Assembly: GCF_023856365.1 (NCBI RefSeq)
Contig: NC_064542.1
Coordinates: 8,549,363 to 8,613,362, forward strand
Length of the DNA stretch: 64,000 nucleotides
Reading direction: 5' to 3'
Source of the DNA: Brienomyrus brachyistius
Lineage: Eukaryota > Chordata > Actinopteri > Osteoglossiformes > Mormyridae
In this document: piece by piece, positions 37,801-47,079 of the stretch
How positions within the stretch are numbered: the first letter of the stretch is position 1
Layout: each line of letters starts with the position of its first letter
Notes under the pieces: model-generated
Told to the model about the DNA's origin: nothing
The model's database searches: none
Seen by the model: only the letters and a program-made list of their open reading frames with translations
Translations under genes and position numbers: made by a program

Positions 37801-38710
37801 AACCATGTACTATGTGCTTTTAAGATGTAAATGCAGTCTCCCCCCTTAGGTAATGTTTAAAGGCACATGTCTTAAACACTTTGCCAAACCAGCCTTCCCT
37901 TAAAATTCCACATTCCGAAAGCCTGTTTAGGTTATTTGGTAATAAGTTGTATTGTATCTCTGGCTTTGGGAATAAAATTCTTTCCAGAAGATACAAAAAC
38001 ATTTTTTTCTTATTTTACAGAATTCAACTTTGTGTAAGTGCCTTTCTCTTAAGAGAACAGTATTTTTCACAGTTTAGCAAATTTGTCTCAAGTGCCATTT
38101 CCCCAGTTATTTACACCGTTACTTTTTCACTTTAAAATGGAAGTTTATGGCAGCTCATAAAACCACAGTGCCGTGCTCCTCCTTTTGATACATATACGCT
38201 ATATGATGAATTCTTCTCATAGAGGCATAGGTATATTAACATCCAATTATTAGATGTCATTAATTCAGTGATCTGCTGTTAAAACGTTGTGTGTTTGATT
38301 GACTTGTACTATTTCAGAATCTTTGTTGGTCATTTGCCAGCTATATGAATCTTAATCCTTTGGATTTTGATGCAGGTTTGCGGTTAGAGAATGATTTACA
38401 TATGGCTTTGGTTCTGTTCCAGGTTGACAGTGCCATGTCCCTCATCCAAGCCGCAAAGAACTTGATGAACACTGTCGTCTCTACAGTGAAGGCGTCTTAT
38501 GTGGCTTCCACCAAGTACCAAAAGGTCGGGGGAATGCAGTCACTCAACATGCCTGCCATCTCTTGGAAGATGAAGGCCCCAGAGAAGAAGCCCCTAGTCA
38601 AACGTGAGAAGCATGATGATGGCCAAACCAAGGTTAAGAGGTCCTCCCAGAAGAAGCATATAAACCCTCTGCAAGTCTTGAGCGAATTCAAAGCTATGGA
38701 TAGTATCTAA
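14607..38710 (+). CDS. ctnna1: Alpha-E-catenin (catenin alpha-1), C-terminal 552 residues, 11 exons
   Basis: An actin-binding adaptor of adherens junctions that links cadherin-beta-catenin to F-actin. Join: 14607-14687, 15239-15391, 19413-19505, 19732-19888, 20232-20432, 21427-21578, 25571-25681, 28196-28377, 30969-31074, 36078-36212, 38423-38710. All phases agree, all introns are GT-AG, and the 552 residues correspond exactly to 355-906 of the 906-residue human protein. They cover the end of M-I, M-II and M-III, the linker with its phosphorylation sites, and the five-helix actin-binding domain. The C-terminus SEFKAMDSI and the VDSAMSLIQ segment match alpha-E rather than alpha-N (which ends in F). 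The N-terminal beta-catenin-binding domain and most of the vinculin-binding region are encoded upstream of the window. The nested lrrtm2 supports ctnna1 over ctnna2 or ctnna3. Confidence 0.96.
14688..15238 (+). other. ctnna1: ctnna1 intron (551 bp)
   Basis: GT-AG intron without recognisable elements. Confidence 0.9.
15239..15391 (+). CDS. ctnna1: ctnna1 exon, residues 382-432
   Basis: 51 codons, LRKAVMDHV to REHANKLIE, in the M domain. Acceptor TTCTTAG and strong donor GTGAGT. Identical or nearly identical to vertebrate alpha-E-catenin. Confidence 0.97.
15392..19412 (+). other. ctnna1: ctnna1 intron (4.0 kb)
   Basis: Non-coding. A short stretch near 17180-17240 resembles a fish L2-like repeat tail ('ccattttccaattgctggtcaaggtc') but is too diverged to define. 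No other gene or element is recognised. Confidence 0.85.
19413..19505 (+). CDS. ctnna1: ctnna1 exon, residues 433-463
   Basis: 31 codons, VANLACSISNNEEG to ETLCPQ, in M-II. Acceptor TTCTGTAG, donor GTACAA. The next intron is only 226 bases. Confidence 0.97.
19732..19888 (+). CDS. ctnna1: ctnna1 exon, residues 464-515 plus first base of 516
   Basis: 52 codons plus one base, VINAALALAAKP to DDFLCVS. M-II/M-III boundary. It ends in phase 1 (G|AA makes Glu516 with the next exon). Donor GTAAGG. Confidence 0.97.
19889..20231 (+). other. ctnna1: ctnna1 intron (343 bp)
   Basis: Short GT-AG phase-1 intron without recognisable elements. Confidence 0.9.
20232..20432 (+). CDS. ctnna1: ctnna1 exon, residues 517-582
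   Basis: 66 codons flanked by split codons, NHILEDVNKC to TKLLTDT, in M-III. The donor GTATTT is followed 85 bases downstream by a long GT array. Confidence 0.97.
20433..21426 (+). other. ctnna1: ctnna1 intron (994 bp) with GT array
   Basis: Phase-1 intron. It contains the GT microsatellite at 20517-20603 and is otherwise featureless. Confidence 0.9.
20517..20603. repeat. Interrupted (GT)n microsatellite
   Basis: Three GT blocks separated by short CTGTACAT interruptions, transcribed as UG repeats near a ctnna1 splice donor. Confidence 0.95.
21427..21578 (+). CDS. ctnna1: ctnna1 exon, residues 584-633
   Basis: Two bases completing Val583, then 50 codons, MPRFTEQVEA to KAVLMIR. End of M-III. 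Strong donor GTAAGT. Confidence 0.97.
24243..24267. repeat. C13 followed by T12
   Basis: Adjacent homopolymer blocks. Confidence 0.9.
25227..25318. repeat. 23-bp minisatellite, four identical copies
   Basis: The unit ATGCCCCCCACCTCACCATC plus ATC repeats four times without a mismatch (starts at 25227, 25250, 25273 and 25296), about 250 bases before a ctnna1 acceptor. Confidence 0.95.
25571..25681 (+). CDS. ctnna1: ctnna1 exon, residues 634-670 (phosphorylated linker)
   Basis: 37 codons, TPEELDDSDFE to AGQSAR. This is the acidic linker between the M and actin-binding domains. Ser641 (CK2 site) and Ser652, Ser655 and Thr658 (CK1 sites), known from the mammalian protein, are all present. Human Thr645 is Met here. 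Acceptor CTCCAG, donor GTGAGT. Confidence 0.97.
25682..28195 (+). other. ctnna1: ctnna1 intron (2.5 kb)
   Basis: Non-coding, with a possible decayed hAT-like element in its right part (27262-28030). No gene is seen. Confidence 0.9.
27262..28030. mobile_element. Possible decayed hAT-like element
   Basis: The left end has GGGGCTGGGTATTTCC followed by ATTC/GATT-rich repeats. The right end has the complementary style (AAAATCGACCCC, then GAATTGATATTGAATG). Fish hAT elements of the 'GCTGGGTATCGATTC' type look like this. No target duplication is identified and the boundaries are approximate. Confidence 0.3.
28196..28377 (+). CDS. ctnna1: ctnna1 exon, residues 671-730 (start of actin-binding domain)
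   Basis: 60 codons plus two bases, AIMAQLPQEQKAK to MEMTDFT. Helices 1-2 of the actin-binding domain, including the N-terminal helix that unfolds under force in the mammalian catch bond. Arg731 is split AG|G. Donor GTGAGT. Confidence 0.97.
28378..30968 (+). other. ctnna1: ctnna1 intron (2.6 kb)
   Basis: Phase-2 intron. It is locally GC-rich at about 30160-30600, where overlapping frames on both strands do not resemble any protein. No element is recognised. Confidence 0.9.
30969..31074 (+). CDS. ctnna1: ctnna1 exon, residues 732-766
   Basis: One base completing Arg731, then 35 codons, GKGPLKNTADV to GRAIADQ. Actin-binding domain. Residue 766 is Gln, as in alpha-N-catenin, where human alpha-E has His. 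Donor GTACCT. Confidence 0.96.
33290..33910 (-). mobile_element. LINE (non-LTR retrotransposon) remnant, reverse-transcriptase region
   Basis: Read on the minus strand, this matches the familiar order of a widespread fish LINE ORF2: the segment around 'gctgagctcagggatagaca', then 'caccatggtctcag', then 'cttcacacatggcattgaag', then 'gaaatccccgtccatgaaaa'. Frames are broken throughout, so it is a dead copy. The match is from memory of the family, and the family name is left open. Confidence 0.6.
33965..34217 (-). mobile_element. tRNA-derived SINE
   Basis: On the minus strand the head reads GGGCAGTGGTGTCTTAATGG, a diverged RNA polymerase III A box (TGG...TAATGG), then the B-box-like GGTTTGAACC (about 34151-34160). 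The body contains the fish-typical segments GGGGCAGCT/AGCTGCCCCC and ATTTCGTTGTTGTGCA. It is inserted between two LINE pieces of the same orientation. It is a repeat, not a functional tRNA gene. Confidence 0.6.
34290..34570 (-). mobile_element. LINE remnant, continuation beyond the SINE
   Basis: Minus-strand sequence encoding a broken 'HFEEHLKPV'-type segment of the kind that precedes the reverse-transcriptase core in fish LINEs. Stops interrupt all frames. Whether it is the same insertion as 33290-33910 is inferred from orientation and proximity. Confidence 0.45.
34788..34825. repeat. (AC)19 microsatellite
   Basis: Perfect AC array. Confidence 0.95.
35489..35506. repeat. C18 homopolymer
   Basis: Uninterrupted C run; its length is uncertain in any assembly. 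Confidence 0.9.
36078..36212 (+). CDS. ctnna1: ctnna1 exon, residues 767-811
   Basis: 45 codons, CPDSACKQDLL to GGELVVSG. It carries the F-actin-contact helix. Leu785, Ile792 and Val796, implicated in actin binding in mammals, are all conserved. Acceptor TTTGTAG, donor GTAAGT. Confidence 0.97.
36213..38422 (+). other. ctnna1: ctnna1 last intron (2.2 kb)
   Basis: Phase-0 intron without recognisable elements. Confidence 0.9.
38423..38710 (+). CDS. ctnna1: ctnna1 last coding exon, residues 812-906 and stop
   Basis: 95 codons and TAA, VDSAMSLIQAAK to SEFKAMDSI. It covers the last helix of the actin-binding domain and the basic C-terminal extension (KKPLVKREK and SQKKH). Acceptor GTTCCAG. The frame is also open upstream to 38345, but the acceptor and family alignment fix the start. 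Confidence 0.97.
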   Translation, partial: VDSAMSLIQAAKNLMNTVVSTVKASYVASTKYQKVGGMQSLNMPAISWKMKAPEKKPLVKREKHDDGQTKVKRSSQKKHINPLQVLSEFKAMDSI

Positions 38711-39230
38711 GAATCCTCTTCCTCCAAATATATATATCAATGGAGAAATTGCTGACAGGATATGATGCGCGTGAAATATTGATTTATGCTTTCGAATCTA
38801 GTTGGGGCCTTGTAGTCTTTCAGGAGCATTATGCCTCAGAAGGCAATTTACCAAGTTGCACAGCCTTTAGATGACTGTACTTTAAAAAGGAATCTTTCAA
38901 TTTTGTGAACACTAAAAGGAATGGGTTGTCTTCTGAATTTAATTCCCATACAATTTTGTTAAAATTTAGTATTTCATGTTTTATTTACTTCGGTTCTTCT
39001 GTGTATTTCATAAAGGTTGTTTTTTTTTTTTTTTTTACGCTGCATTACTCATGCCCTCTCACAAGATGCCTTGGCTACATAGCAGTTAGTTTTGTGCATA
39101 TAGACTGACCTGCCTTGATTCCTTCTTAATCCTTTGCTGTGCTTACTGATGAACGGCTAACTTGGTCATGCTTTTAGAGGGAATGGGGATCATTTTTGTT
39201 TAAACCTGAAATCCAAAGTTTTCGTATGCA

Positions 39231-39236
39231 AATAAA
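39231..39236 (+). promoter_or_regulatory. ctnna1: Candidate proximal polyadenylation signal of ctnna1
   Basis: AATAAA 521 bases after the stop codon. It would give a short 3' UTR. Confidence 0.4.
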
Positions 39237-39736
39237 GTTCAGCTATAAGATTTTCTTTGTAGCACCTAGTAGTGTGATTGCAATCTCTGACAGGTGTGAT
39301 TTTTTTTTTCCTTTATTATGTTTTTATTTTAATGTATCAGCGTGTTAAGAACCTTTAAAACTATTAGTCGCATAACAGCCTGTCCCAGGAGTCTCTGCTA
39401 ACATTATTTTTTCCCCCTCCTTTTAATCCCTGTCCTATTGAAAATGGTCAGTCTAGTATTAAAAAAAACACTAATCACTATAGAATGACAAATTTACTGT
39501 TGTCACTTTGGGGCTTTTTGGGTCATATGATCCCTCCATAAATGCATTCTTGAAGATTGAACACCCCGACAAAGCTGGCTGTTCAGATTTGGGTATCTGA
39601 ATACCGTTGTCCAGTGGTTTCTCTCTGGAGCTTCTGCAGTCCCTTGCCTTTTCAGCCACGATTGGTGTAACACGCACGAGATTTTACATGTTTTGGCTCC
39701 TTTTCCGTATCTGCATATTATCAATTAAAGCCCCTC

Positions 39737-39742
39737 AATAAA
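39737..39742 (+). promoter_or_regulatory. ctnna1: Candidate middle polyadenylation signal of ctnna1
   Basis: AATAAA followed within 10-25 bases by TGTTCCTTG-type sequence. Confidence 0.3.
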
Positions 39743-40659
39743 TCCGTTGTTCCTTGATCCTCAAGTTTGGAATCAATAATTCTCCCCCTGTAAGTTACTC
39801 ATTTTACTGACTGTTCAGAAAATGTGTATGCAATACAGTTTGGTTTATAATTGAGTAAAAGTACACCACCTAGGTCAGTTTTTGATGTGGTCAACTGAAC
39901 GTGTAAAATGTTTTTTTAGAAACCATTTGGTAACGCTAGTTTCACTTTCACCCTGGTGTGTGTTTTGTGTGGCAAATTAAACTGATTTCAACGTTAGATC
40001 ATAAATCCTTATTGGTAAGGTTTTAAAACCTGTTCAGTGCTAAGATGGTGTGCCTTAAACTTGCCAATCGATGGTTTTAACTGAGTTTGAAAAAGTAATG
40101 GCAATTTTCTCGACTGACTGCAATAATGCTTCTCTTTTCAGGTATAGTTAATGGTTTTGAGCCAATCATTTTTTTCCCTTACAAATCAATTTATTCCTTG
40201 TCTGTAGTGAAATTTTTATTCTTTTTTTAAACACACCTTGTTTTAGCTTGATGTGCGGTATTTTTTTTTTAATTATTTGCATAGTTGAATACTGTGTTGC
40301 TTGTGATTCCAGCTAATTGTGATCTCCAAGCCTCAAGTCAGAATAGTAAAATGTGCAATATAGCCAGTATGCTTGCAAACATTTACAGTAAGGGGAAATG
40401 AAATCTTAGGCAATGGATGAGCAAGAAGTTAAAATTGTAGGTTTTGTGGACTCCACCACATGAATATTTATGAATGACGTGTATGTGGATGGGAAATTTT
40501 CTTAATCTGCTGCATGAAACTTTCTGGAATTCATTTCCTTGTTTCTGACTATCTGTAGGTGTCTTTCAGGACCACGGGAAATTAAATGATTCTGACTTCC
40601 ATATGTTTTATGTAACAGCTTTCTGCCTTATATGGATCTGTTAACAGGTCATTTTTTCT

Positions 40660-40665
40660 AATAAA
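40660..40665 (+). promoter_or_regulatory. ctnna1: Candidate distal polyadenylation signal of ctnna1
   Basis: AATAAA followed by a GT-rich stretch (about 40676-40695, including GTAGGTGTGTTGT), the usual downstream element. Confidence 0.45.
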
Positions 40666-40699
40666 TGTTTAACATATGTAGGTGTGTTGTACGTTTTGC

Positions 40700-41032
40700 T
40701 GACCAAGGGACAAGAGTAAATTAGCTGGGGGGGGGGTTAAAGACATTAAATAGGTTGATTAATATGATGAATATATATTGGCTGTACACAAAGTAAACAA
40801 ATCACATTTTGACATCTGCTACATCACATGTATATTCGAGCTGCCGTGAACCATTCACGCTGACTGCATACGATTTTTGTTGCATTGTTTTTTTCTTAGT
40901 AGAAACAAAGGAATTTTTGCCTTGAAAGAGTAAAAAGTTAAGAAGCCTTATGTCAGACAGGAAATGAGTTTTCGGCATTCTTGCAAATATTCCGAGACGG
41001 GTGAATAGACTGTATCATGATAGTCCAGTGGT

Positions 41033-41065
<33 letters not shown>

Positions 41066-42010
41066 CTTTCCCTGCAGCATTGGTATTACAAGAAATTCAT
41101 TCTCTGTTTCAATTTTTGAAACCGCAGGAAACACTCTGCAGGGGGTCTGACATAGTTGCCCTTAGAAATACACTGGATTTGGGGAGTTGTCAAGACAGCT
41201 TTACGAAAAAAATATCTTCAGCCAAATTCCCAGTTGTATAACCGAGGCTCCACAGTCACTTCGCTGAAATGTTTTCTATTAGCTGAGATGGGTTAACAAG
41301 TATGACCTCTAAGAAATACATGAGATTTCCAACAATGCTACTGCAGTGTATTTAATGTTGGTTCGCTCCATTGTGTGGTAAAAGGAGACCTGAATGTAGA
41401 GCTTGCATACCATTCAAAATGACAGCAGTATCCATCAGTCTTCCATAACTGCTTGTCCAGTTCAGGTTCCCAGTGAAAATGAAATACAGCTGCATTGACT
41501 CTTACAAGGGTAAGCATACGAATCTTCTTTTTCCTAAGTATTTCTGCTGGCCATTGATTTTTTTTTATTTTTTCTTTCCCCTTTGCCTTTTGTATCACAG
41601 CAAGGCCTTAGAAGCTTTGTGTATCTGACATCTGTGTGCTGTATTCCAGTAAATTTCCAATTCAGCGTTTGATGGCAGCTGAATTGGGATGATTTTAGAC
41701 CTTGATTTTTGCTATGAACTGTACCTGTAAATGGATTTAAGACTGACGTCATACGAGGTACGATGGCTACATGTTACTATATCTTTCCTTCAGCAGGCTG
41801 TGAATTTCTTGGCCTGCGTTACCTACTACAAGGTAAGATGAACTATAGAAAATACTTTTAATATACTTGTACTTTTTATACCCCTCAAAGGATGAAAGAA
41901 CGATGCAAAAAAAGTACACATTTTACTATACAGTATTGTAGTATGGATAACTGAGTATGGATACTGCAGGGCTACTGTATAACCAAGGACTCTTGAGGCA
42001 GAATCCAGTG
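40700..42010. other. Intergenic, no gene recognised
   Basis: Non-coding sequence past ctnna1. It contains the T31 run at 41035-41065. Nothing else is recognised. Confidence 0.6.
41035..41065. repeat. T31 homopolymer
   Basis: Uninterrupted T run. Confidence 0.9.
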
Positions 42011-42014
42011 GAAA

Positions 42015-42934
42015 TGTTGTACCCCCTTCGCATTTGTGAATTTGACATTCACGGCTTTGGTTATTCGTGAGCTGCGCATGAATAAATCAAATATTTTTGG
42101 AGCTTGCTGAAAGATTACAGAAACCAAGTTGATGCAAGCCAGAAACAATGCTGATTGTTTCACATAAAATCATGTTTTTTAATATTTGTGATACATAATG
42201 TTTCTTAGATATTTCACACCATGCATCTTTGTCTCAGCAACCAGCCACACCCCTGTATTAGCCGTCTTTATGACCATGGAATCTCGCATTTCTCATAGTA
42301 ACTTTTACGTTTTCACTTTGGATATTTTTGTATTTTGTATTTTTAATAATGGGTCCAAAATGTGCTCTCACTATACAGTAGTAACTTCATACATGCCGGG
42401 GCATAGTTTACATGGTTTGTGTATTGCATACAGGGATGGACATAGCTGTATGCAAGAATGCGTTCACCTTTAACAATATGTATTACAATCGATTGTGGTA
42501 ACAGTGTAAAAGCGTACTTGTTTTATGTGCATTTGCGCTGATTTGAAAAAAACAATGCATTTTAATCTTTATATGGTAACTACTTCATTTGTGGTATACA
42601 GGTTAAAATGCAATGTATTCTTGTCATAGCACTGCAAATGAACATAAGTACTTTTACACATTATCGATTGTCACATGTATTGTTTTTAAAGGTGAATGCG
42701 TACATGCATACCAGTTATGTCCTTCCCTGGTTCTATAAAAAGGTTTGGATGAGAGAGTAATTTGACATGCGAATGTACAGTACAGTACTGTTTAGTTAGC
42801 AGTTCATAATAGAGACATCGCTCGGGCTAGCAGACTCTTGTGGGTTGAGGTTAGAGATGCCTAAGCAGGCCTCTTATTTGTGAATTTGTGAGGATCTTCC
42901 ACCCGTAATCCTTGCGAATGTGACGGGGACACTG
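42015..42934. mobile_element. Tigger-like (Tc/mariner) non-autonomous element
   Basis: The right end, reverse-complemented, reads TACAGTGTCCCCGTCACATT and continues with CGCAAGGATTACGG. It ends at a TA target. The left end carries the inverted-style CCCCCTTCGCATTTGTGAAT followed by TTGGTTATTCGTGAGC. This layout is that of Tigger-type terminal regions. The right end is clearly the same family as 1814. The left limit is approximate and no intact transposase is present. Confidence 0.45.
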
Positions 42935-43269
42935 TATTGTCACAGTATACCACACACATTTTCTTGTGTTACAAAGAGACTTTTTTTCTAGCTCTTGTTC
43001 TTTTAATTTATCATTTAAAAGCAAAAATCCCAGAAATGATGTATCTCAGCATGTCATAACAGCTCTTGCAGGGGCGTCTTGAATAACATGGATGTTACGG
43101 TGTTAAGGCTTGTTCTATCACTGCGCTGATTTTTCTTAATATAAGAATGGAATCTATTGAACATAATTATCCTGGTTTACTGATATTATTTGGGCTATTT
43201 GGTTATTATATCTACTTGCACATTATTTCTGATATTCACCTATTTAAAGATTAATATTATGATTAAGAT

Positions 43270-43770
43270 GGACTTTATTGATCCTACTGGGATATTCTGC
43301 CGCATACAGCAGCAAGAACATTCTGAGACGAACACGCATAGTGTCAAATGGACCAGTGCAAGAACAGCACACACCGTGCAAGAAAATTTTAAAAAGTACA
43401 TAAAATGCCAGTAAAATCATTGTGATACTACAGAAATATTTAAATAAAGGGATAATAAAATAGCAATGGTATATGTGCAGTTATAACAGAGAACGGATAG
43501 CAGTAGACTTGCTCTAACAAGACAGGATGCTTACTGACGTGTAATAGCTGTGGAAGGTGGAGTGGCACGTCAGCTGGATGGGCTGCGGCGTCTGATGGCA
43601 GCAGGCGGGAACGTTCCCTAGTAGCACTTTCAGCACACCATAGAGTAATGAGCAGGTGGTTAAATGTGCTCTATGAGAGCGCCCCCTGAAGATGATGTGG
43701 AAAACTTCATAGTATTGTCCAATATTGCCAACATCGTCTTCTCTGCTATATGTCCTCCAGCGGATCAAAG
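43270..43770 (-). mobile_element. LINE-like 3' fragment
   Basis: Begins with ACTTTATTGATCCTACTGGG and a short 'cagcagcaag' segment, the recognisable 3' end (reverse-complemented) of a common fish non-LTR element. A later GATGGCAGCAGGCGGGAAC segment fits the same family. It is heavily decayed. Confidence 0.4.
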
Positions 43771-43779
43771 GTCCAGTTT

Positions 43780-45230
43780 GTTTTATAAGTAATTGGGTAT
43801 ATAAGACCCCAATGGGTGTCTAAAAGACATCACCCACAAATTGTATTATATCAAAACTACAAATTAAGGCAGTGAAGCTGACATACTTTCTTACCCTAAG
43901 AATATATATCAATACATGGAAAGAAAAATCACCTAGTTAATGAAACAGTGGTCTAATTTCCAGAAGACGTGAAAAAACCAACCCAGAGAGATGAACTTTT
44001 TAAACACTCCTATACATCCTGTCAGCAATCCAGCGTTAGTGATCCCGTTTGTAATGCTAATACTTTTTGCCTGAAGCTGGATAGTGAAACTGAATCTGAT
44101 ACATTGTGGAATAGTCCGCAGATAGCAGGACATATTGACATCTGATTAATAAGGGTAAAAGACATAAAAGTGTGTGTATTCGACATCTTAAGAGCAGTCG
44201 TTCAATGAGTGAGAGTTAAATTGTTGACTAAACATTTTTCAGGTTAAATTATTTGTATTTTTCTCTGAGTAATAATGGGATATTAAATAACTAGAAAAAT
44301 GTCAGAACAACAAAATAAGGAATCCCCAAAAAAAGGAATTTCCCCAGACAGTCACATCACTCCTCCCCCATCTAATCCTATTCCTCCCACACTCCCAACC
44401 TCTGCAATTTGTAGAATTACTGGACGGATCAACGAGGTATGACAGCCAATAAATGTGTTCTTACCTGAATGCGCTGGGTCCTAGTCGTGGCATGTAATTC
44501 TGAAAATACATTTATTCATTTACTGCATATTGCACTCACATGCCAATTTGCACATATATTTTCATGTCCATGTCTTAAAATGTCACTTTTGTATACTCTT
44601 CATGTCTAAATTATGTTCTGGTTTCTTATTTGCACTGTGACCAACATTTTCTGTGATTTAACAGACTCCGTGTCTTACTGACATTAACAAACATGTAATG
44701 TCAAACAGGCAAACACACACAGACACATAACAAATGTTATTGCTACCTGGATTGTTTTTGACTGTACAAAAACAACCTTCAGTTAGCTGGCAAAAGAACT
44801 GTCCCACAGGCCCAGTGGGGGGTACATAAAATCTGTGTATATGTACCAGATCCCAATTTTGTGAAATGTAAACATTAGCAAACAAACAAAAAGTTATATT
44901 AGAATTTAAACTTAGGAAATAGCTAGTGTAGAGTAATAATAAATATGTTTAAGATGAGCAGGCATACAAACAACAAAAACAGAAAGGTGGCTGTCGCCCT
45001 CACTCCCCTGTTGAATCATTACTCTTCCCACACCAAGCTCACCTGTCACACTTTCCTCACTTCTTCTCTGAAAAATTATTACAAGGCTAATTTTAATAAA
45101 ATTCCGCCACAATAAATTTCACTGAGCGGACAGCTACCAATAAAATTGGCTGCGCAGGGGGGCCGGCGATGGGGGAAAAAATGTGTTATTTTGGAATATT
45201 CAAAAAAATAATCTCACGCCACACAGTTTG
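43780..45230. other. Intergenic, no gene recognised
   Basis: AT-rich. An end resembling hAT termini (GCGAACCACTG near 45235) is present, but no partner end was found. Confidence 0.5.
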
Positions 45231-45239
45231 CGAACCACT

Positions 45240-45810
45240 GACCTGTACAATATTCCTGGGAAGTTTGAAAATAATCTATGGAATATATTTAGACATTTTA
45301 GATAGCTGTGTTCATAAGATGGATTCTGTAGCTCCCTTTCCATCCGCTGCTGCCACTTAGCGCTGCTGCTTCAGTTTGAAAGCAATTTGTCTCAGGTGTA
45401 TCAGGCATAGATTGTCATTCAATGTTTTTGCAAAATGGTAATACGATCCATCGAAGATCTGATAGTTATCCTGTTAACAAGGTCAAGCACCTTCTGCTAT
45501 TACCCTTTCCTTTGATGACAATTTTAAGGCAGTTTGTATCAAAATTTGCAAAAGGTTCAGATCTTCACCAGCACAATGTGCAAAGTTCCAAAAAATATTT
45601 TTTGAGTTATATCATGCTACAATTATGAAGTGTCTGAGGCTTCCCTTCCCTTTGGTGTCACTATGTGGGGATGCTTCAGTTTTGAGGCAGTCTGTGTCAG
45701 AATTCGAGCAGTTCCAGTTTCTCACCCATATAATACCTTTGCACAGTTTGAAAAAGATCTGTCAAATACTTTTAGAGTTATAACACTAATGGGATCAAGT
45801 GTCTGAAACT
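45240..45810. repeat. Degenerate tandem repeat, two to three units
   Basis: 45509-45639 and 45649-45808 align in order: CCTTTG(A/G)TG, then AAGGCAGT/GAGGCAGT with TGT-TCA, then TTGCA-AGTT, then TTTT-GAGTTATA, then AAGTGTCTGA. A weaker third unit is visible in pieces at 45240-45415 (TTCAGTTTGAAAGCAATTTG). Strong divergence implies an old duplication. Confidence 0.5.
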
Positions 45811-46071
45811 GCACGTTTCTTACTATCTAGTATCTGTTAAACTTTGTTAGATGCCTAATAATTCAGGTCCAGAAAATAAAAATCCAAACCAAGATTTTGT
45901 TTTAAGTAATCAGATAAGTACTCCTGACTGTGACACTCTATACTGAATTAGTTGGTTGAAACAAAATCTTGATCTGAATTTTTACTCTTACTTTTTATTG
46001 AACTGATTGAATGAAAAGTCCAGTCAGTAACAGTTATCTGAATTAACATTATACTGAACTTACTAATTATC

Positions 46072-46105
<34 letters not shown>
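46072..46105. repeat. (TAT)n trinucleotide repeat
   Basis: Perfect ATT/TAT array followed by imperfect TTG/TTA repeats up to about 46128. Confidence 0.9.
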
Positions 46106-46884
46106 GTTATTGTTAGTGTTAGTGTTATTTTTCTCAGTTTATGCATATCTATTCCCCATAGAATTACATAGTTGTATTTTACCAATATTCAGATTCAAAT
46201 ATTCAGTTCCATCCTTGTATAAAAAACTGTGAAAGCAGGCTTCAGAGCCAAGGCGATTGAAAGTACAGATATAGATGGATATAAACAGCAAGAAACCTGC
46301 CATCAGACACCAAGCAGCTTAACTTGATTTCTTTTTATTGTGGTAGCCATTGTTTACATTGTACTAATATCTAGGGACATGAGAAGCATTAGCGCATTCC
46401 CACATGGTTTATCATATTCCCTTATTCAGAAGAGTGATTCATTAAATGGTTTCCAATAGAAAAATTACAAAGTGACCTATTTTTATGAACAACTTTAATA
46501 AAAAATGTAAGAAATATTGTGGACATTTTAAGCTCATCGTTATTTATTTTAGTTTATGAATAAATGCATTTTTTTATTTTAAATTCTGTTAACAGTATAT
46601 CAACCAGAATATCCATTTACTAATAATAAGGTAAAGTATGGGTGTGTTTATCTCACAAAAACCATGATACATACCTCATTTAATTAGTCCTTGGTTGTTC
46701 TAAGTATTTTTACTCTAGTGACCTGAATTTTGGTGTAAGAGAGGATTTTATTACCAACTTGAGCTATTTAAGGCACCTTTCAATCACGGAGTTTTAATAG
46801 ATTTTGTAGAACAAAAAAAAATAGACAGATACACAGAAGACTTTCTGATGAAAAAGAAAAAAAAAATCTAATCCTTTTATACCC

Positions 46885-47075
46885 ATATATCTTGGCCAGA
46901 GCCTGGAGCCTATCTCAGGGAACGTCTTTAAATTGCCTAAAGTGTGCTGCTGTGTGCGTGCGCCCTGTGATGGACTATTATCCTGTCCAGAGTGCCCCCC
47001 TGCCCTGTTCCCCTGTACAGACTCCAGGTTTAATGTGACCCTCTACTGGATAAACGATTATGGAAGGTGGATGGG
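46885..47075 (+). mobile_element. L2-like fish repeat, 3' part
   Basis: Contains in order GCCTGGAGCCTATCTCAGGG, GCCCTGTGATGGACTATTAT, CCTGTCCAGAGTG and a GGATAAACGATTATGGAAGG-type tail ending in GGATGGGTG. This order is typical of L2-derived fish repeats. Frames are dead. Confidence 0.55.
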
Positions 47076-47079
47076 TGAC

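Larger units (their letters stand above)
38711..40685 (+). other. ctnna1: ctnna1 3' UTR (proposed extent)
   Basis: AT-rich non-coding sequence following the stop. The right limit is set by the best polyadenylation signal (40660). A T tract lies at about 39020-39036. Confidence 0.5.

Noticed and set aside
43946..45241. A hAT element from CAGTGGTCTAAT to GCGAACCACTG
   Set aside because: The right end looks like a hAT terminus, but the proposed left end matches only about seven bases and the flanks show no target duplication.
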